Position numbers and translations under genes: made by a program
Notes under the pieces: model-generated
Seen by the model: only the letters and a program-made list of their open reading frames with translations
The model's database searches: none
Told to the model about the DNA's origin: nothing
Shown: in pieces, positions 17,212 to 25,411 of the stretch
How the letters are laid out: every line of letters begins with the position of its first letter
How positions within the stretch are numbered: the first letter of the stretch is position 1
Assembly: GCF_009830945.1 (NCBI RefSeq)
Contig: NZ_VWVV01000012.1
Location: 119,820-183,819, forward strand
From: Nocardiopsis sp. FR4
GTDB taxonomy: Bacteria > Actinomycetota > Actinomycetes > Streptosporangiales > Streptosporangiaceae
Reading direction: 5' to 3'
DNA: 64,000 nucleotides

Positions 17212-18885
17212 TCAGGCGAGCGGCACCGTGACCTGGGCGGGCGCCTCCTCGGGGGAGGTCACGCTCACCCGGTTGCCGAGGGTGCTCTCGCTCCCGTAGC
17301 GCGCGTCGCGGCTGTCCACGACCACGGCCAGGCGGTGCCCGGCGGGCACGTCCCACACCACCGGGGCCAGTTCCGTGGTCACCGTGACCGGTTCACCCGG
17401 AACGGCGTCGCGCAGGGTGTGGGGGGCGTGTGAGACCAGGGCGCCGGTTCCCCGGCTGTCCACCGCGTACAGGTACACGAACACCGACTGGTTCGCGGTG
17501 GTCGGCGTGAACGTGAACGTGGCCTCCGGGGTGCCCGCCACCCGGGCCCCGTCGGGGTAGGCGGGGCTGGTCCACACGGCCGCGCGGTAGCGGTCCACCA
17601 GGGGCAGCAGTACCCCGGTCGGGACGTCGAGGAACTGCTGGAGCGCGCCGGAGAGCAGGAGCGTGCCGCTCTCGGCGGGGGTGTTGATCCCGGTCCGGAA
17701 GCCGTACCGCCAGCCGGCGGCGGGCTCGGCGGCCATGCCGCCGCTGCTCTGCCAGCGCAGCCAGTCGGTGCTCGGCTTGTCCAGGTAGTAGCGGTCGGTG
17801 CGGGCGGTCACCGAGGGCCAGTCGGGGTGGGAGGTCCAGCCGCCGCGCCCGTTGTTGGGCTTCACGTGCACGGGGCCGCCCGCGTCCACCTCGTTCGGCT
17901 CGCCCCTGAGGTGGTGGTCGAACCAGTCGCCCAGGGCCTCCCAGACCTCGTTCGGTAGGCCGAGCGCCCCGAAGGCCTCCTGCGTGGCGTGGTCGCCGGG
18001 GGTGAGCATGAGGCGCTTGGGCCCGGTGAGCTCCTCGTAGAAGTCGGTGATGTGGCCGACCGGGAAGATGCCGTCGTTCCAGGCGTGGGCCATCATCACG
18101 GCCGTGCCGTTGGCGTTGATCGCGTCGACCTTGGTGGCCGCCGAGCGGTCGGGGGCGATGTCCAGGGCGGGCTGGATGTTGCCCCGCCGGTACTCGCGGC
18201 CGACCTCGCGCAGCTCCTCGCCCGGGGTGCCGGTGAGCTCCCCGGCCAACAGGAGCAGTTCGGCCGACTGCACGTCCACGGTCCGGTTGGGGTAGAGCGA
18301 GGCCTCCAGGTCGGCCCAGCCGCTCAGGGAGGCCACGGCGCGCACCCGGTCGTCCTCGGCGGCGGTCAGCAGGCTGATGCCGCCGCCGTAGGAGATCCCG
18401 GCCATGCCGACGCGCTCGGGGTCGGCGTCGGTGTTGGCCAGGGCCCAGTCGATGACGGCGCTGGCGTCGGCGCGGTCCTCGGGGCCGGCGACCCCGATGC
18501 CGCCGCCGGAGTCCCAGAAGCCGCGCGAGGTGTAGGCGACGACCTGGTAGCCGGACTCGTGCGCGAGTCTGGCCGCCGCGCCGACGTAGAGGAGGTGGGG
18601 GGTGCCCCATGCCGAGGGCATGACCAGCAGAGGGTGGGGGCCCTCCACGCCGGTGGGGGTGATGACCTTGGCCTTCAGGCGGGTTCCGTCGTGGCTGACG
18701 ATGGTCTCGTAGCTGACGGTGGCGCCGACCGCGGCCGCCGCCGGGGCGGGGGAGAGCACCGCGGCGCCGAGCACGGCGGCCAGGACGCAGGCCAGCAGGC
18801 GGGGCAGGGGGCGGGCGGCGGCGCGCGCGGGGGAGCGGTCGGCCGCGGGCGGTGCTGGACGGGGACTGTTCTCGACAGGGCGCAT
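17212..18885 (-). CDS. Secreted CocE/NonD-family alpha/beta hydrolase (X-Pro dipeptidyl-peptidase-like)
   Basis: This 557-residue exported hydrolase has a Pro/Arg-rich leader and hydrophobic signal (about residues 28-52, ending A-A-A-A). An S15-type alpha/beta-hydrolase domain follows, with the nucleophile S165 in G-I-S-Y-G-G-G. The later Asp/His pair sits in the region around A-W-N-D-G-I-F and G-D-H-A-T. A C-terminal jelly-roll domain (about 390-557), typical of X-Pro dipeptidyl-peptidases and cocaine esterases, completes it. The likely role is cleavage of peptides or esters outside the cell. The exact substrate is unknown. It is divergent from dxr, and a palindromic AT-rich site lies between the two. 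Confidence 0.85.
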   Translation of the reverse strand: MRPVENSPRPAPPAADRSPARAAARPLPRLLACVLAAVLGAAVLSPAPAAAAVGATVSYETIVSHDGTRLKAKVITPTGVEGPHPLLVMPSAWGTPHLLYVGAAARLAHESGYQVVAYTSRGFWDSGGGIGVAGPEDRADASAVIDWALANTDADPERVGMAGISYGGGISLLTAAEDDRVRAVASLSGWADLEASLYPNRTVDVQSAELLLLAGELTGTPGEELREVGREYRRGNIQPALDIAPDRSAATKVDAINANGTAVMMAHAWNDGIFPVGHITDFYEELTGPKRLMLTPGDHATQEAFGALGLPNEVWEALGDWFDHHLRGEPNEVDAGGPVHVKPNNGRGGWTSHPDWPSVTARTDRYYLDKPSTDWLRWQSSGGMAAEPAAGWRYGFRTGINTPAESGTLLLSGALQQFLDVPTGVLLPLVDRYRAAVWTSPAYPDGARVAGTPEATFTFTPTTANQSVFVYLYAVDSRGTGALVSHAPHTLRDAVPGEPVTVTTELAPVVWDVPAGHRLAVVVDSRDARYGSESTLGNRVSVTSPEEAPAQVTVPLA

Positions 18886-19037
18886 CGAACGACCTCGGGG
18901 TTGCGGGAGGAGGGGGAACCGATGGGTCGTCGCGCCTTCTCGCCATCGGGGGCGGCCGGTGCCCGGGGAACCGGCGGGTCGGGGGTGCGGGGCGTGGCCC
19001 CGGGCCTGCGGGGCCTTCGGGGGTCCGCCGGGGGCTT

Positions 19038-19076
19038 GCTTAACCAGGGGGTAACTTACTCACCGGTTAAGTTAAG
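19038..19076. promoter_or_regulatory. Palindromic AT-rich operator candidate between the CocE-type hydrolase and dxr genes
   Basis: An inverted repeat TAACTTA (19052-19058), 9-nt spacer, TAAGTTA (19068-19074) is flanked by a second overlapping pair, GCTTAACC (19038-19045) against GGTTAAG (19065-19071). Such an AT-rich nested palindrome in a very GC-rich intergenic region is typical of a TetR- or MarR-type operator. No cognate regulator is in the window. Confidence 0.5.
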
Positions 19077-19166
19077 CCAGCGGACACCGGTTGTAAAGAC
19101 CCGCTGACGCCGCGGATTCCGGCGGGCCCTTCCCGCTCCGACCTTCCCGCTGCGGTTCCCGGCGAG

Positions 19167-20432
19167 GTGGGCGACAATGGGAGCGTGCGAGAAGAACAGC
19201 AGCGAACAGTAGTGATCCTCGGCTCCACCGGCTCCATCGGGACCCAGGCCATCGACATCGTCCAGCGCAACCCCGACCGCTTCCGCGTGGTGGGGCTGGC
19301 GGCTGGCGGCGGCCGGGTCGACCTGCTCGCCAAGCAGGCCGCCGCGCTGGATGTGGCCCGCGTCGCCGTCGCCGACCCGGACCGCGCCGCGGACCTCTCG
19401 CGCTCCCTCGCCGAGAACGGCAGCCGCGCCGCCGTCCTGGCGGGCCCCGACGGGGTGGCCGAACTCGCCGGGAGCGCGTGCGACGTCGTGCTCAACGGCA
19501 TCACCGGGGCCCTGGGGCTGGAGTCCACCCTCGCCGCGCTGCGGGCGGGGCGCACCCTGGCCCTGGCCAACAAGGAGTCCCTCATCATCGGCGGGCCGCT
19601 CGTGCGCGGCCTGGCCCGTCCCGGCCAGATCGTGCCGGTCGACTCCGAGCACTTCGCCATCGCCCAGTGCTTCCCCCACCTGCCCGAGGACCTGCTCGCC
19701 AGCCCCGCGCAGGGGCACGTGCACGCCCGCCGCGACGAGGTGCGCCGCCTGGTCGTCACCGCCAGCGGCGGGCCCTTCCGCGGGCGCGGCCGCGACGAGC
19801 TGGCCGCGGTCACCCCGGCCGAGGCGCTCAACCACCCCACCTGGAGCATGGGACCGGTCATCACGGTCAACTCCGCCACCCTGGTCAACAAGGGGCTGGA
19901 GGTCATCGAGGCCAACCTGCTGTTCGACGTGCCCTTCGACCGCATCGACGTGGTCGTGCACCCGCAGTCGATCGTCCACTCCATGGTCGAGTACGTGGAC
20001 GGCTCCACCATCGCCAAGGCCAGTCCGCCCAGCATGATGATCCCCATCGCCTACGGCCTCGGCGCGCCCGACCGGGTGCCCGACGCCGCGCCGGGCCTGG
20101 ACTGGACCCGCGCCCAGACCTGGACCTTCGAGCCCTTGGACGAGCAGGCCTTCCCCGCCGTGCGCCTGGCCGCCGAGGTCGGCGAGGCGGGCGGGACCGC
20201 GCCCGCGGTCTACAACGCGGCCAACGAGGAGGCGGTCGGCGCCTTCCTCCGGGGAAACCTCGCGTTTCCGGCGATCATGGACAACGTCTCGCAGGTAGTC
20301 TCAGAGCACCAGCGAACGGACCGCCCCTCAGGAGCGTCCCACCCCAGCGGGGAACTGAGCCTGGACGACGTGTACGCCGCTGACACCTGGGCCCGCACCC
20401 GTGCGCGCGAGCTGCTCGCGCGCCAGGCCTGA
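19167..20432 (+). CDS. dxr: 1-deoxy-D-xylulose 5-phosphate reductoisomerase
   Basis: This is the second enzyme of the MEP isoprenoid pathway. It isomerises and reduces DXP to 2-C-methyl-D-erythritol 4-phosphate with NADPH and a divalent metal. It has 421 residues. The NADPH loop GSTGSIG is at 19-25, the A-L-A-N-K-E-S motif near 130-136, the metal/substrate motif D-S-E-H near 153-156, and the flexible-loop and G-P-x-x-T-V-N-S-A-T region follows. The GTG at 19167 is used, and GTG at 19185 is an equally possible start. It is followed by the Rip1 gene and ispG, the standard actinobacterial order. Confidence 0.95.
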   Translation: MGDNGSVREEQQRTVVILGSTGSIGTQAIDIVQRNPDRFRVVGLAAGGGRVDLLAKQAAALDVARVAVADPDRAADLSRSLAENGSRAAVLAGPDGVAELAGSACDVVLNGITGALGLESTLAALRAGRTLALANKESLIIGGPLVRGLARPGQIVPVDSEHFAIAQCFPHLPEDLLASPAQGHVHARRDEVRRLVVTASGGPFRGRGRDELAAVTPAEALNHPTWSMGPVITVNSATLVNKGLEVIEANLLFDVPFDRIDVVVHPQSIVHSMVEYVDGSTIAKASPPSMMIPIAYGLGAPDRVPDAAPGLDWTRAQTWTFEPLDEQAFPAVRLAAEVGEAGGTAPAVYNAANEEAVGAFLRGNLAFPAIMDNVSQVVSEHQRTDRPSGASHPSGELSLDDVYAADTWARTRARELLARQA

Positions 20433-20453
20433 CACCGCCTTGAGGAGAGATGC

Positions 20454-21809
20454 ATGGTCGCCCTGATGACCGTGGTCGGGATCGTCCTGTTCGTCTTCGG
20501 CCTGCTGTTCTCGATCGCCTGGCACGAGCTGGGGCACCTGGCCACGGCCAAGATGTTCGGCATCAGGTGCACCCAGTTCATGGTGGGGTTCGGCCGGACC
20601 CTGTGGTCCTTCCGCGGGGGTGAGACCGAGTACGGCGTCAAGGCCGTGCCGCTGGGCGGTTTCGTGCGGATGGTGGGCATGCTCCCGCCCGCGCGCGTGG
20701 ACGCCGACGGCAGCGCCCGCAAGCTCTCCCGCTGGCGGGCCATGGCCGAGGACGCCCGCGAGGCCTCCTACGTCGAGCTCGAACCCGGCGACCAGGACCG
20801 GCAGTTCTACCAGCGGGCGCCGTGGAAGCGGCTCATCGTGATGTTCGCCGGACCCGGCATGAACGTCGTGCTGGCCGCGATCCTGCTCGGCGTGCTGTTC
20901 ATGGGCATCGGCGTGCCGCAGAGCACCACCCAGATCGGCCAGGTCAGCGAGTGCGTCGTGTCCGCGGGCAGCACCGCCACCGACTGCGAGGGCGCGCCGC
21001 CCACCCCGGCCGCCGAGGCGGGGATGCTCCCCGGCGACACCATCGTCTCGGTCGGCGGGGAGCCCACCCCGGACTGGAGCACCGCCAACCGGCAGATCCG
21101 CGAGGCCCTGGGCCCCACCGAGATCGTGGTCGAGCGCGACGGCGAGCGGGTGCCGCTGGACGTGAACATCGTGGAGAACGAGCTCCCGGCCCGCGACGCC
21201 GAGGGCGAGTTCGTCTACGCCACCGACGCCGACGGCGACCCCGTCTACGACGAGCAGGGCTACCGCGTCTACGAGACCGAGACCGTGGGCTTCCTCGGCA
21301 TCGTCTTCGCCACCGAGCGCGCCCCGCTCACCCTCGGCGAGTCCGCCGAGGAGATGGGCGCCATGATGGTCGGCGTCTGGGAGGCGCTCATCGCGCTGCC
21401 CAGCAAGGTCCCCGACGTGTTCGCCGCGGCCTTCCTGGGCGAGCAGCGCAACCAGGACTCCCCGGTGGGCATCGTCGGCATCTCCCGCATCGGCGGCGAG
21501 ATCATGGCCCAGGGGCTGCCCGTCGCGGACACCGCCACGATCATGCTGCAGATCCTGGCCGGGGTGAACCTCTTCCTCTTCGCCTTCAACATGCTGCCGA
21601 TCCTGCCGCTGGACGGCGGGCACATGGCCGGGGCGCTGTGGGAGTGGGTCAAGCGCGGCTGGGCCAGGCTGACCCGCCGACCCGAGCCCGCACCGGTGGA
21701 CGTGGCGATGCTGACCCCGGTGGCCTACGTCGTGGTGGCGTGCTTCCTGGTGTTCAGCGTGGTCCTGCTCGTGGCCGACCTGTTCAATCCGGTCCGGCTC
21801 TTCGGCTGA
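20454..21809 (+). CDS. rseP: Site-2-type intramembrane zinc metalloprotease (RseP/Rip1)
   Basis: This 451-residue polytopic membrane protease releases regulatory factors by cutting anti-sigma factors or other membrane substrates within the bilayer. The zinc motif HELGH is at residues 24-28 in the first helix. The third ligand motif L-D-G-G-H is near 386-390 in a late helix. Between them lies a periplasmic-type PDZ domain (about 175-235). A ribosome site GAGGAGA precedes the ATG. It sits between dxr and ispG with a 21-bp gap after dxr, probably cotranscribed. In mycobacteria the orthologue Rip1 controls several sigma-factor pathways. Confidence 0.94.
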   Translation: MVALMTVVGIVLFVFGLLFSIAWHELGHLATAKMFGIRCTQFMVGFGRTLWSFRGGETEYGVKAVPLGGFVRMVGMLPPARVDADGSARKLSRWRAMAEDAREASYVELEPGDQDRQFYQRAPWKRLIVMFAGPGMNVVLAAILLGVLFMGIGVPQSTTQIGQVSECVVSAGSTATDCEGAPPTPAAEAGMLPGDTIVSVGGEPTPDWSTANRQIREALGPTEIVVERDGERVPLDVNIVENELPARDAEGEFVYATDADGDPVYDEQGYRVYETETVGFLGIVFATERAPLTLGESAEEMGAMMVGVWEALIALPSKVPDVFAAAFLGEQRNQDSPVGIVGISRIGGEIMAQGLPVADTATIMLQILAGVNLFLFAFNMLPILPLDGGHMAGALWEWVKRGWARLTRRPEPAPVDVAMLTPVAYVVVACFLVFSVVLLVADLFNPVRLFG

Positions 21810-22105
21810 TTGCGCCTGACCGGGTCGCGACGACATTCCGGGGCAGTCCATCGGGTTCCGGGCCCGATGCCGGACAACTCCCCGATACCGGGTGTTCACG
21901 CTGGTCCGCGAGGGAATCCGTGATGCGGGGCATGTCCCCCGATGCGGGTAACCTTGGGGTCGCGGTCCGGGAACGACGGTGCAGCCGAGGCCACCGAGCG
22001 CGGTGACCCCCGGACGCGTCTTCCGGGCGCTGCGTCGGACGCCCTTTTCCGCAACGGACGAATCAAGTGCCGCCCCCCTCCGGCGGCAGACGAGGTGAAA
22101 CAAGC

Positions 22106-23263
22106 GTGACCGTCGATCTCGGTATTCCCGCCGCCCCGCCGCGCCCGCTGGCGACGCGGCGCAAGTCGAGGCAGATCATGGTCGGAAACGTTCCCGTGGG
22201 CGGGGACGCACCGGTGTCCGTGCAGTCGATGACGACAACCCGGACCTCCGACATCAACGCCACCCTCCAGCAGATCGCCGAGCTGACCGCGACCGGCTGC
22301 CAGATCGTGCGCGTGGCCGTGCCCACCAACGACGACGCCGACGCGCTGCCGATCATCGCCAAGAAGTCGCAGATCCCGGTGATCGCCGACATCCACTTCC
22401 AGCCCAAGTACGTGTTCGCGGCCATCGACGCGGGCTGTGCGGCCGTGCGGGTCAACCCGGGCAACATCAAGAAGTTCGACGACAAGGTCGCCGAGATCGC
22501 CAAGGCCGCCGGTGAGGCGGGTGTGCCGATCCGCATCGGCGTCAACGCCGGTTCGCTGGACAAGCGCCTGCTGGCCAAGTACGGCAGGGCCACCCCCGAG
22601 GCTCTGGTGGAGTCGGCGCTGTGGGAGTGCTCGCTGTTCGAGGAGCACGGCTTCCGCGACATCAAGATCTCGGTCAAGCACAACGACCCGGTGGTCATGG
22701 TCAACGCCTACCGCCAGCTGGCCGCGGCCTGCGACTACCCGCTGCACCTGGGCGTGACCGAGGCCGGGCCGGCCTTCCAGGGCACGATCAAGTCGGCGGT
22801 GGCCTTCGGCGCGCTGCTCTCGGAGGGCATCGGCGACACCATCCGCGTGTCGCTGTCGGCGCCCCCGGCCGAGGAGGTCAAGGTCGGCACCCAGATCCTG
22901 GAGTCGCTGGGCCTGCGCGAGCGCGGCCTGGAGATCGTCTCCTGCCCGAGCTGCGGCCGGGCCCAGGTGGACGTGTACACCCTCGCCGAGGAGGTCACCG
23001 CCGGGCTGGAGGGCATGGAGGTGCCGCTGCGCGTGGCCGTCATGGGCTGCGTGGTGAACGGTCCCGGTGAGGCGCGCGACGCCGACCTGGGTGTGGCCTC
23101 CGGCAACGGCAAGGGCCAGATCTTCGTCAAGGGCGAGGTGATCAAGACCGTGCCCGAGTCCAAGATCGTGGAGACCCTCATCGAGGAGGCCATGCGCATC
23201 GCCGAGGAGATGGGCGAGGCCGGGGTCGGGTCCGGCGAGCCCACCGTCTCCGTGGCGGGCTGA
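22106..23263 (+). CDS. ispG: 4-hydroxy-3-methylbut-2-en-1-yl diphosphate synthase
   Basis: This is the penultimate MEP-pathway enzyme, converting MEcPP to HMBPP using an Fe4S4 cluster. It has 385 residues, the bacterial two-domain form. A TIM barrel begins with [18 protein letters not shown]-terminal cluster domain carries ligands C280 and C283 (S-C-P-S-C-G), C315 (M-G-C-V-V-N-G-P-G) and E322. The GTG at 22106 is chosen for the GAGGTGA site about 8 nt upstream. A 296-bp gap after rip1 suggests its own promoter. Nothing striking is visible in that gap. Confidence 0.96.
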   Translation: MTVDLGIPAAPPRPLATRRKSRQIMVGNVPVGGDAPVSVQSMTTTRTSDINATLQQIAELTATGCQIVRVAVPTNDDADALPIIAKKSQIPVIADIHFQPKYVFAAIDAGCAAVRVNPGNIKKFDDKVAEIAKAAGEAGVPIRIGVNAGSLDKRLLAKYGRATPEALVESALWECSLFEEHGFRDIKISVKHNDPVVMVNAYRQLAAACDYPLHLGVTEAGPAFQGTIKSAVAFGALLSEGIGDTIRVSLSAPPAEEVKVGTQILESLGLRERGLEIVSCPSCGRAQVDVYTLAEEVTAGLEGMEVPLRVAVMGCVVNGPGEARDADLGVASGNGKGQIFVKGEVIKTVPESKIVETLIEEAMRIAEEMGEAGVGSGEPTVSVAG

Positions 23264-23269
23264 GCAACC

Positions 23270-23716
23270 GTTCCTCCGACGGCCGCGCCGGTTCCCGGCG
23301 CGGCGGTGGACGGCCCCCCGGGGGGACTGGCGGTCCCTGGAGGTCGCGCTGGCGCGGGTCCCGCCCCCGGACGGGCCCTCCTGACCGCACTGGGACAGCG
23401 CCGAGAGCAGGTGGTGGGCCCAGCCTCCGGTCAGCGCCGCCAGGAGGTATCCGGCGGTCCACACCCACCCGTCCGCGTCCCGGAGCCTGCGGTGGCGCGG
23501 AGGAGGATCCGGGATACGGGTCCCACGCGGTTTCCCGCCGCGGGTGGCCTCCACCCACGCGGGGAGCGCGCCGTGGGCCAGCCGGTACTCCACCCGGGGG
23601 TTGCCGCGCATCTGCGCCAGCAGCCGCTGTTCCCGGGTGGTCGCCCCCGGCCGGGCGAACCTGCGTCCCCGGGGCGCCTCCAGCACCCGCCGCACCCCGG
23701 GCGCCACCGCGCTCAT
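23270..23716 (-). pseudogene. Hypothetical protein coupled to a truncated HATPase gene; 3' end not defined
   Basis: An ATG at 23716 behind GAGGAGG overlaps the stop of the HATPase remnant (ATGA). It opens a basic protein (R-R-V-L-E-A-P-R-G-R-R-F-A-R-P-G) with a hydrophobic patch near residues 88-108. Convincing coding character ends near 23290. The frame then stays open for 1.4 kb antisense to ispG, which is not credible as protein. The native 3' end is therefore probably lost or frameshifted. I do not recognise the family. End coordinate is approximate. Confidence 0.4.
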
Positions 23717-24006
23717 CGGGAGCCTCCTCGGGGGTGGCGGAACTCGGCCCACAGGGCGGTGCCCAGGAGGGTGGCGCTGGCCAGGTCGACCATGCGGTAG
23801 GTGCCCCACTCACGGGCCAGGCTGTGGATGAGCAGCAGGCCCCGGCCGGACCCGGCGTTCTCCCACTCCTCGGCCGTGCGCTGGGCGGGGACCACAGGGC
23901 GGCCGTCGTGGGGTCCGTCGTCGATGACGGCCAGGCGCAGCGTGGCCTCCCGGGTGGTGACCAGGGGAGTGGAGAGCAGGCGCATGACGGTGCCGCCGCG
24001 CCTGCC
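23713..24006 (-). pseudogene. 5'-truncated HATPase (anti-sigma/RsbW-like) gene
   Basis: The surviving C-terminal half of a histidine-kinase-type ATPase has the ATP-lid motifs I-D-D-G-P and G-S-G-R-G-L-L-L-I-H-S-L-A. The N-box helix that should precede them (E-L-x-x-N-A) is missing. The frame continues upstream for about 60 codons, but that part is the reverse complement of another relic (DUF5753), not HATPase sequence. The compared intact family member is at 36965-37513. Such proteins bind anti-sigma partners in actinomycetes. This copy should be inactive. Its stop overlaps the next gene's start. Confidence 0.7.
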
Positions 24007-24258
24007 CGGTTGGAGCGGCAGAAACTTCTTCAGGGGGACCTCAACGTCCAGGCCATCGTGGACGAAAGTGCGCTCCTTCGGCTGGTACATGCCCCGGAGA
24101 CAGCGGTTTCCCAGCTTAGGCACCTGGTCGAGTTGGGGGAGGGGATCAACCGGATCACCTTGCAGATGCTTCCGCTCAGTGCCAGCCTTCACGCCTCGAT
24201 CGGAGAGGAAGGACGGTGGCCGAGGCGTTCTTGGCGGGCCCGTATCCTCGGACCCTGA
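24004..24258 (+). pseudogene. Remnant of an XRE-family (Scr1-type) regulator: DUF5753 fragment
   Basis: Eighty-four codons match the end of the DUF5753 domain found behind helix-turn-helix domains in Scr1-type regulators: R-Q-K-L-L, V-D-E-S-A-L-L-R, then Q-L-R-H-L-V-E-L and T-L-Q-M-L-P-L-S-A-S-L-H-A. The DNA-binding domain and the first part of DUF5753 are absent. After A-S-I-G the sequence departs from the family, suggesting a frameshift before the end. In actinomycetes these regulators commonly lie divergent from a HATPase gene. Here only the two 3' halves remain, joined near 24005. Confidence 0.65.
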
Positions 24259-24270
24259 CCGTTACCCCAG

Positions 24271-24900
24271 GTGGAAAGCGACGACGCGATGCTGGAGATG
24301 CTGCCCGGACTCGTCCGGATCTACGAGGAGTGGGCGGAGCGGTATCCCGACGTGCAGCCGCTGACCATCCAGTTCGCGGCGGACGGGAATGCGGGCGGCG
24401 GGCTCGACGGGGTGCTCGCCTACCCCCTGGACGGCCACTGGCTGCTGGTCACCTTCGGGCTGACCGAGCTGGGGGAGAAGACCAGCGGGGAACCCCGGAT
24501 CTCCGGTTCGGGCTTCGAGTTCACCTGCCGTGTTCCGCGCGAGGACGGTGACGAGGCCGTCCCCGCCTGGATCCTGCGCGTGCTCCACGCGCTGGCCGAC
24601 CGCTTCCTCGCGGGGACCGACCTGGACGTGGGCCACTGGATCGTCACCCCGTCCCCGCTCGGCGGCGAGCCCTCGAACGGGGACATGACCTCCCTGGCCA
24701 TCGTCCCCGACGCCGAGGTCCGTGCCATGGACACCCCGAACGGCCTGGTCCTCTTCTTCCAGATCGTCGGGCTGCTGGCCGAGGAGGGCGAGGAGGCCCA
24801 GCGCGCGGACACCGTCTCCCCGATCATCGCGGTCCTGCGCGACCGCGACCCGAAGATGGTCAGCGACCCCAAGCGGGAGCCCGTCCGCCTGGCCTCCTAA
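24271..24900 (+). CDS. SUFU (suppressor of fused)-domain protein
   Basis: This 209-residue soluble protein has the bacterial SUFU-like fold. Visible family blocks are the H-W-L-L-V-T-F-G-L-T-E-L-G-E-K segment at about 53-67, G-F-E-F-T-C-R near 77-83, and the C-terminal T-P-N-G-L-V-L-F-F-Q-I-V-G-L region near 155-170. Bacterial SUFU-domain proteins are known as immunity proteins of polymorphic toxin systems, where they neutralise a cognate toxin by binding. No toxin gene is adjacent, so it may be an orphan. The start is GTG 24271 or ATG 24289. Neither has a strong site. The reading frame itself appears intact. Confidence 0.8.
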   Translation: MESDDAMLEMLPGLVRIYEEWAERYPDVQPLTIQFAADGNAGGGLDGVLAYPLDGHWLLVTFGLTELGEKTSGEPRISGSGFEFTCRVPREDGDEAVPAWILRVLHALADRFLAGTDLDVGHWIVTPSPLGGEPSNGDMTSLAIVPDAEVRAMDTPNGLVLFFQIVGLLAEEGEEAQRADTVSPIIAVLRDRDPKMVSDPKREPVRLAS

Positions 24901-25145
24901 CGGGCTGGCCGGAAACGTTTCCGGTGTGACGCGAGGGCCCCGACTCCCGGTGAACCTTTCTGGTCAGCGCCCTGGACTGGTGCTCCACCGGACTCTTCGG
25001 AGTCTTCGCCTGCCCGTTGGCCTGTCACCTCAGCCAAGTGGTGGGCGCGCTCTTCCTCCTCCAGTCGGGTCCGCGCCGCGCGCGCACGTTCCTCGCCGAG
25101 CCCGGCCGAGGAGGTCACCTCGGCTCGGATCTCCCGCCAGTTCCT
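24900..25145 (-). pseudogene. Relic of an XRE/HigA-type antitoxin gene
   Basis: On the minus strand from about 25145, the frame reads N-W-R-E-I-R-A-E, then G-E-E-R-A-R-A-A-R-T-R-L and A-H-H-L-A-E-V. This is the conserved N-terminal linker of HigA-like antitoxins (normally followed by L-R-x-x-x-G-L-T-Q). The helix-turn-helix does not follow, and a stop stands just upstream of the conserved start region without an ATG. No RelE/HigB-like toxin was found beside it. The surrounding 24901-25411 holds no intact gene. Confidence 0.5.
24909..24924. promoter_or_regulatory. 16-bp perfect palindrome, LacI/GalR-operator-like
   Basis: CCGGAAACGTTTCCGG lies 9 bp after the SUFU-gene stop. The centre AACGTT with flanking GGA/TCC matches the general form of LacI/GalR-family operators. 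No LacI-type gene or sugar operon adjoins it, so it may be a stranded site. Confidence 0.4.
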
Positions 25146-25411
25146 CGGCGTCTGTGTCCGTCCCTCGTCGTGTCAGACGGGGCAGCGGGGCCTTCTCAGC
25201 ACGGGGAGGACGGTCGTTCCGGGAGAAGCCCGGCGGACGCCGCGGGGAAGTCCGCGAAGCTGGTACGCCAGGTGTGACCTGGGCGCTTGTCGTGGCGGGG
25301 CGTGGAAATCACCGCCGGTGGGTGCGCACCGTGACCGGAGCGGAGCTGAGCGCGGCGTTCCGGTCGCGTGCGCCCCGCCCCCTTCCGCGCCGTGAGGAGA
25401 CCGCCACGCCC

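Noticed and set aside
21896..23809. Long open frame on the minus strand (over 600 codons) covering ispG
   Set aside because: It is the high-GC antisense shadow of ispG. Only the part above about 23290 looks like protein, annotated as a gene with undefined end.
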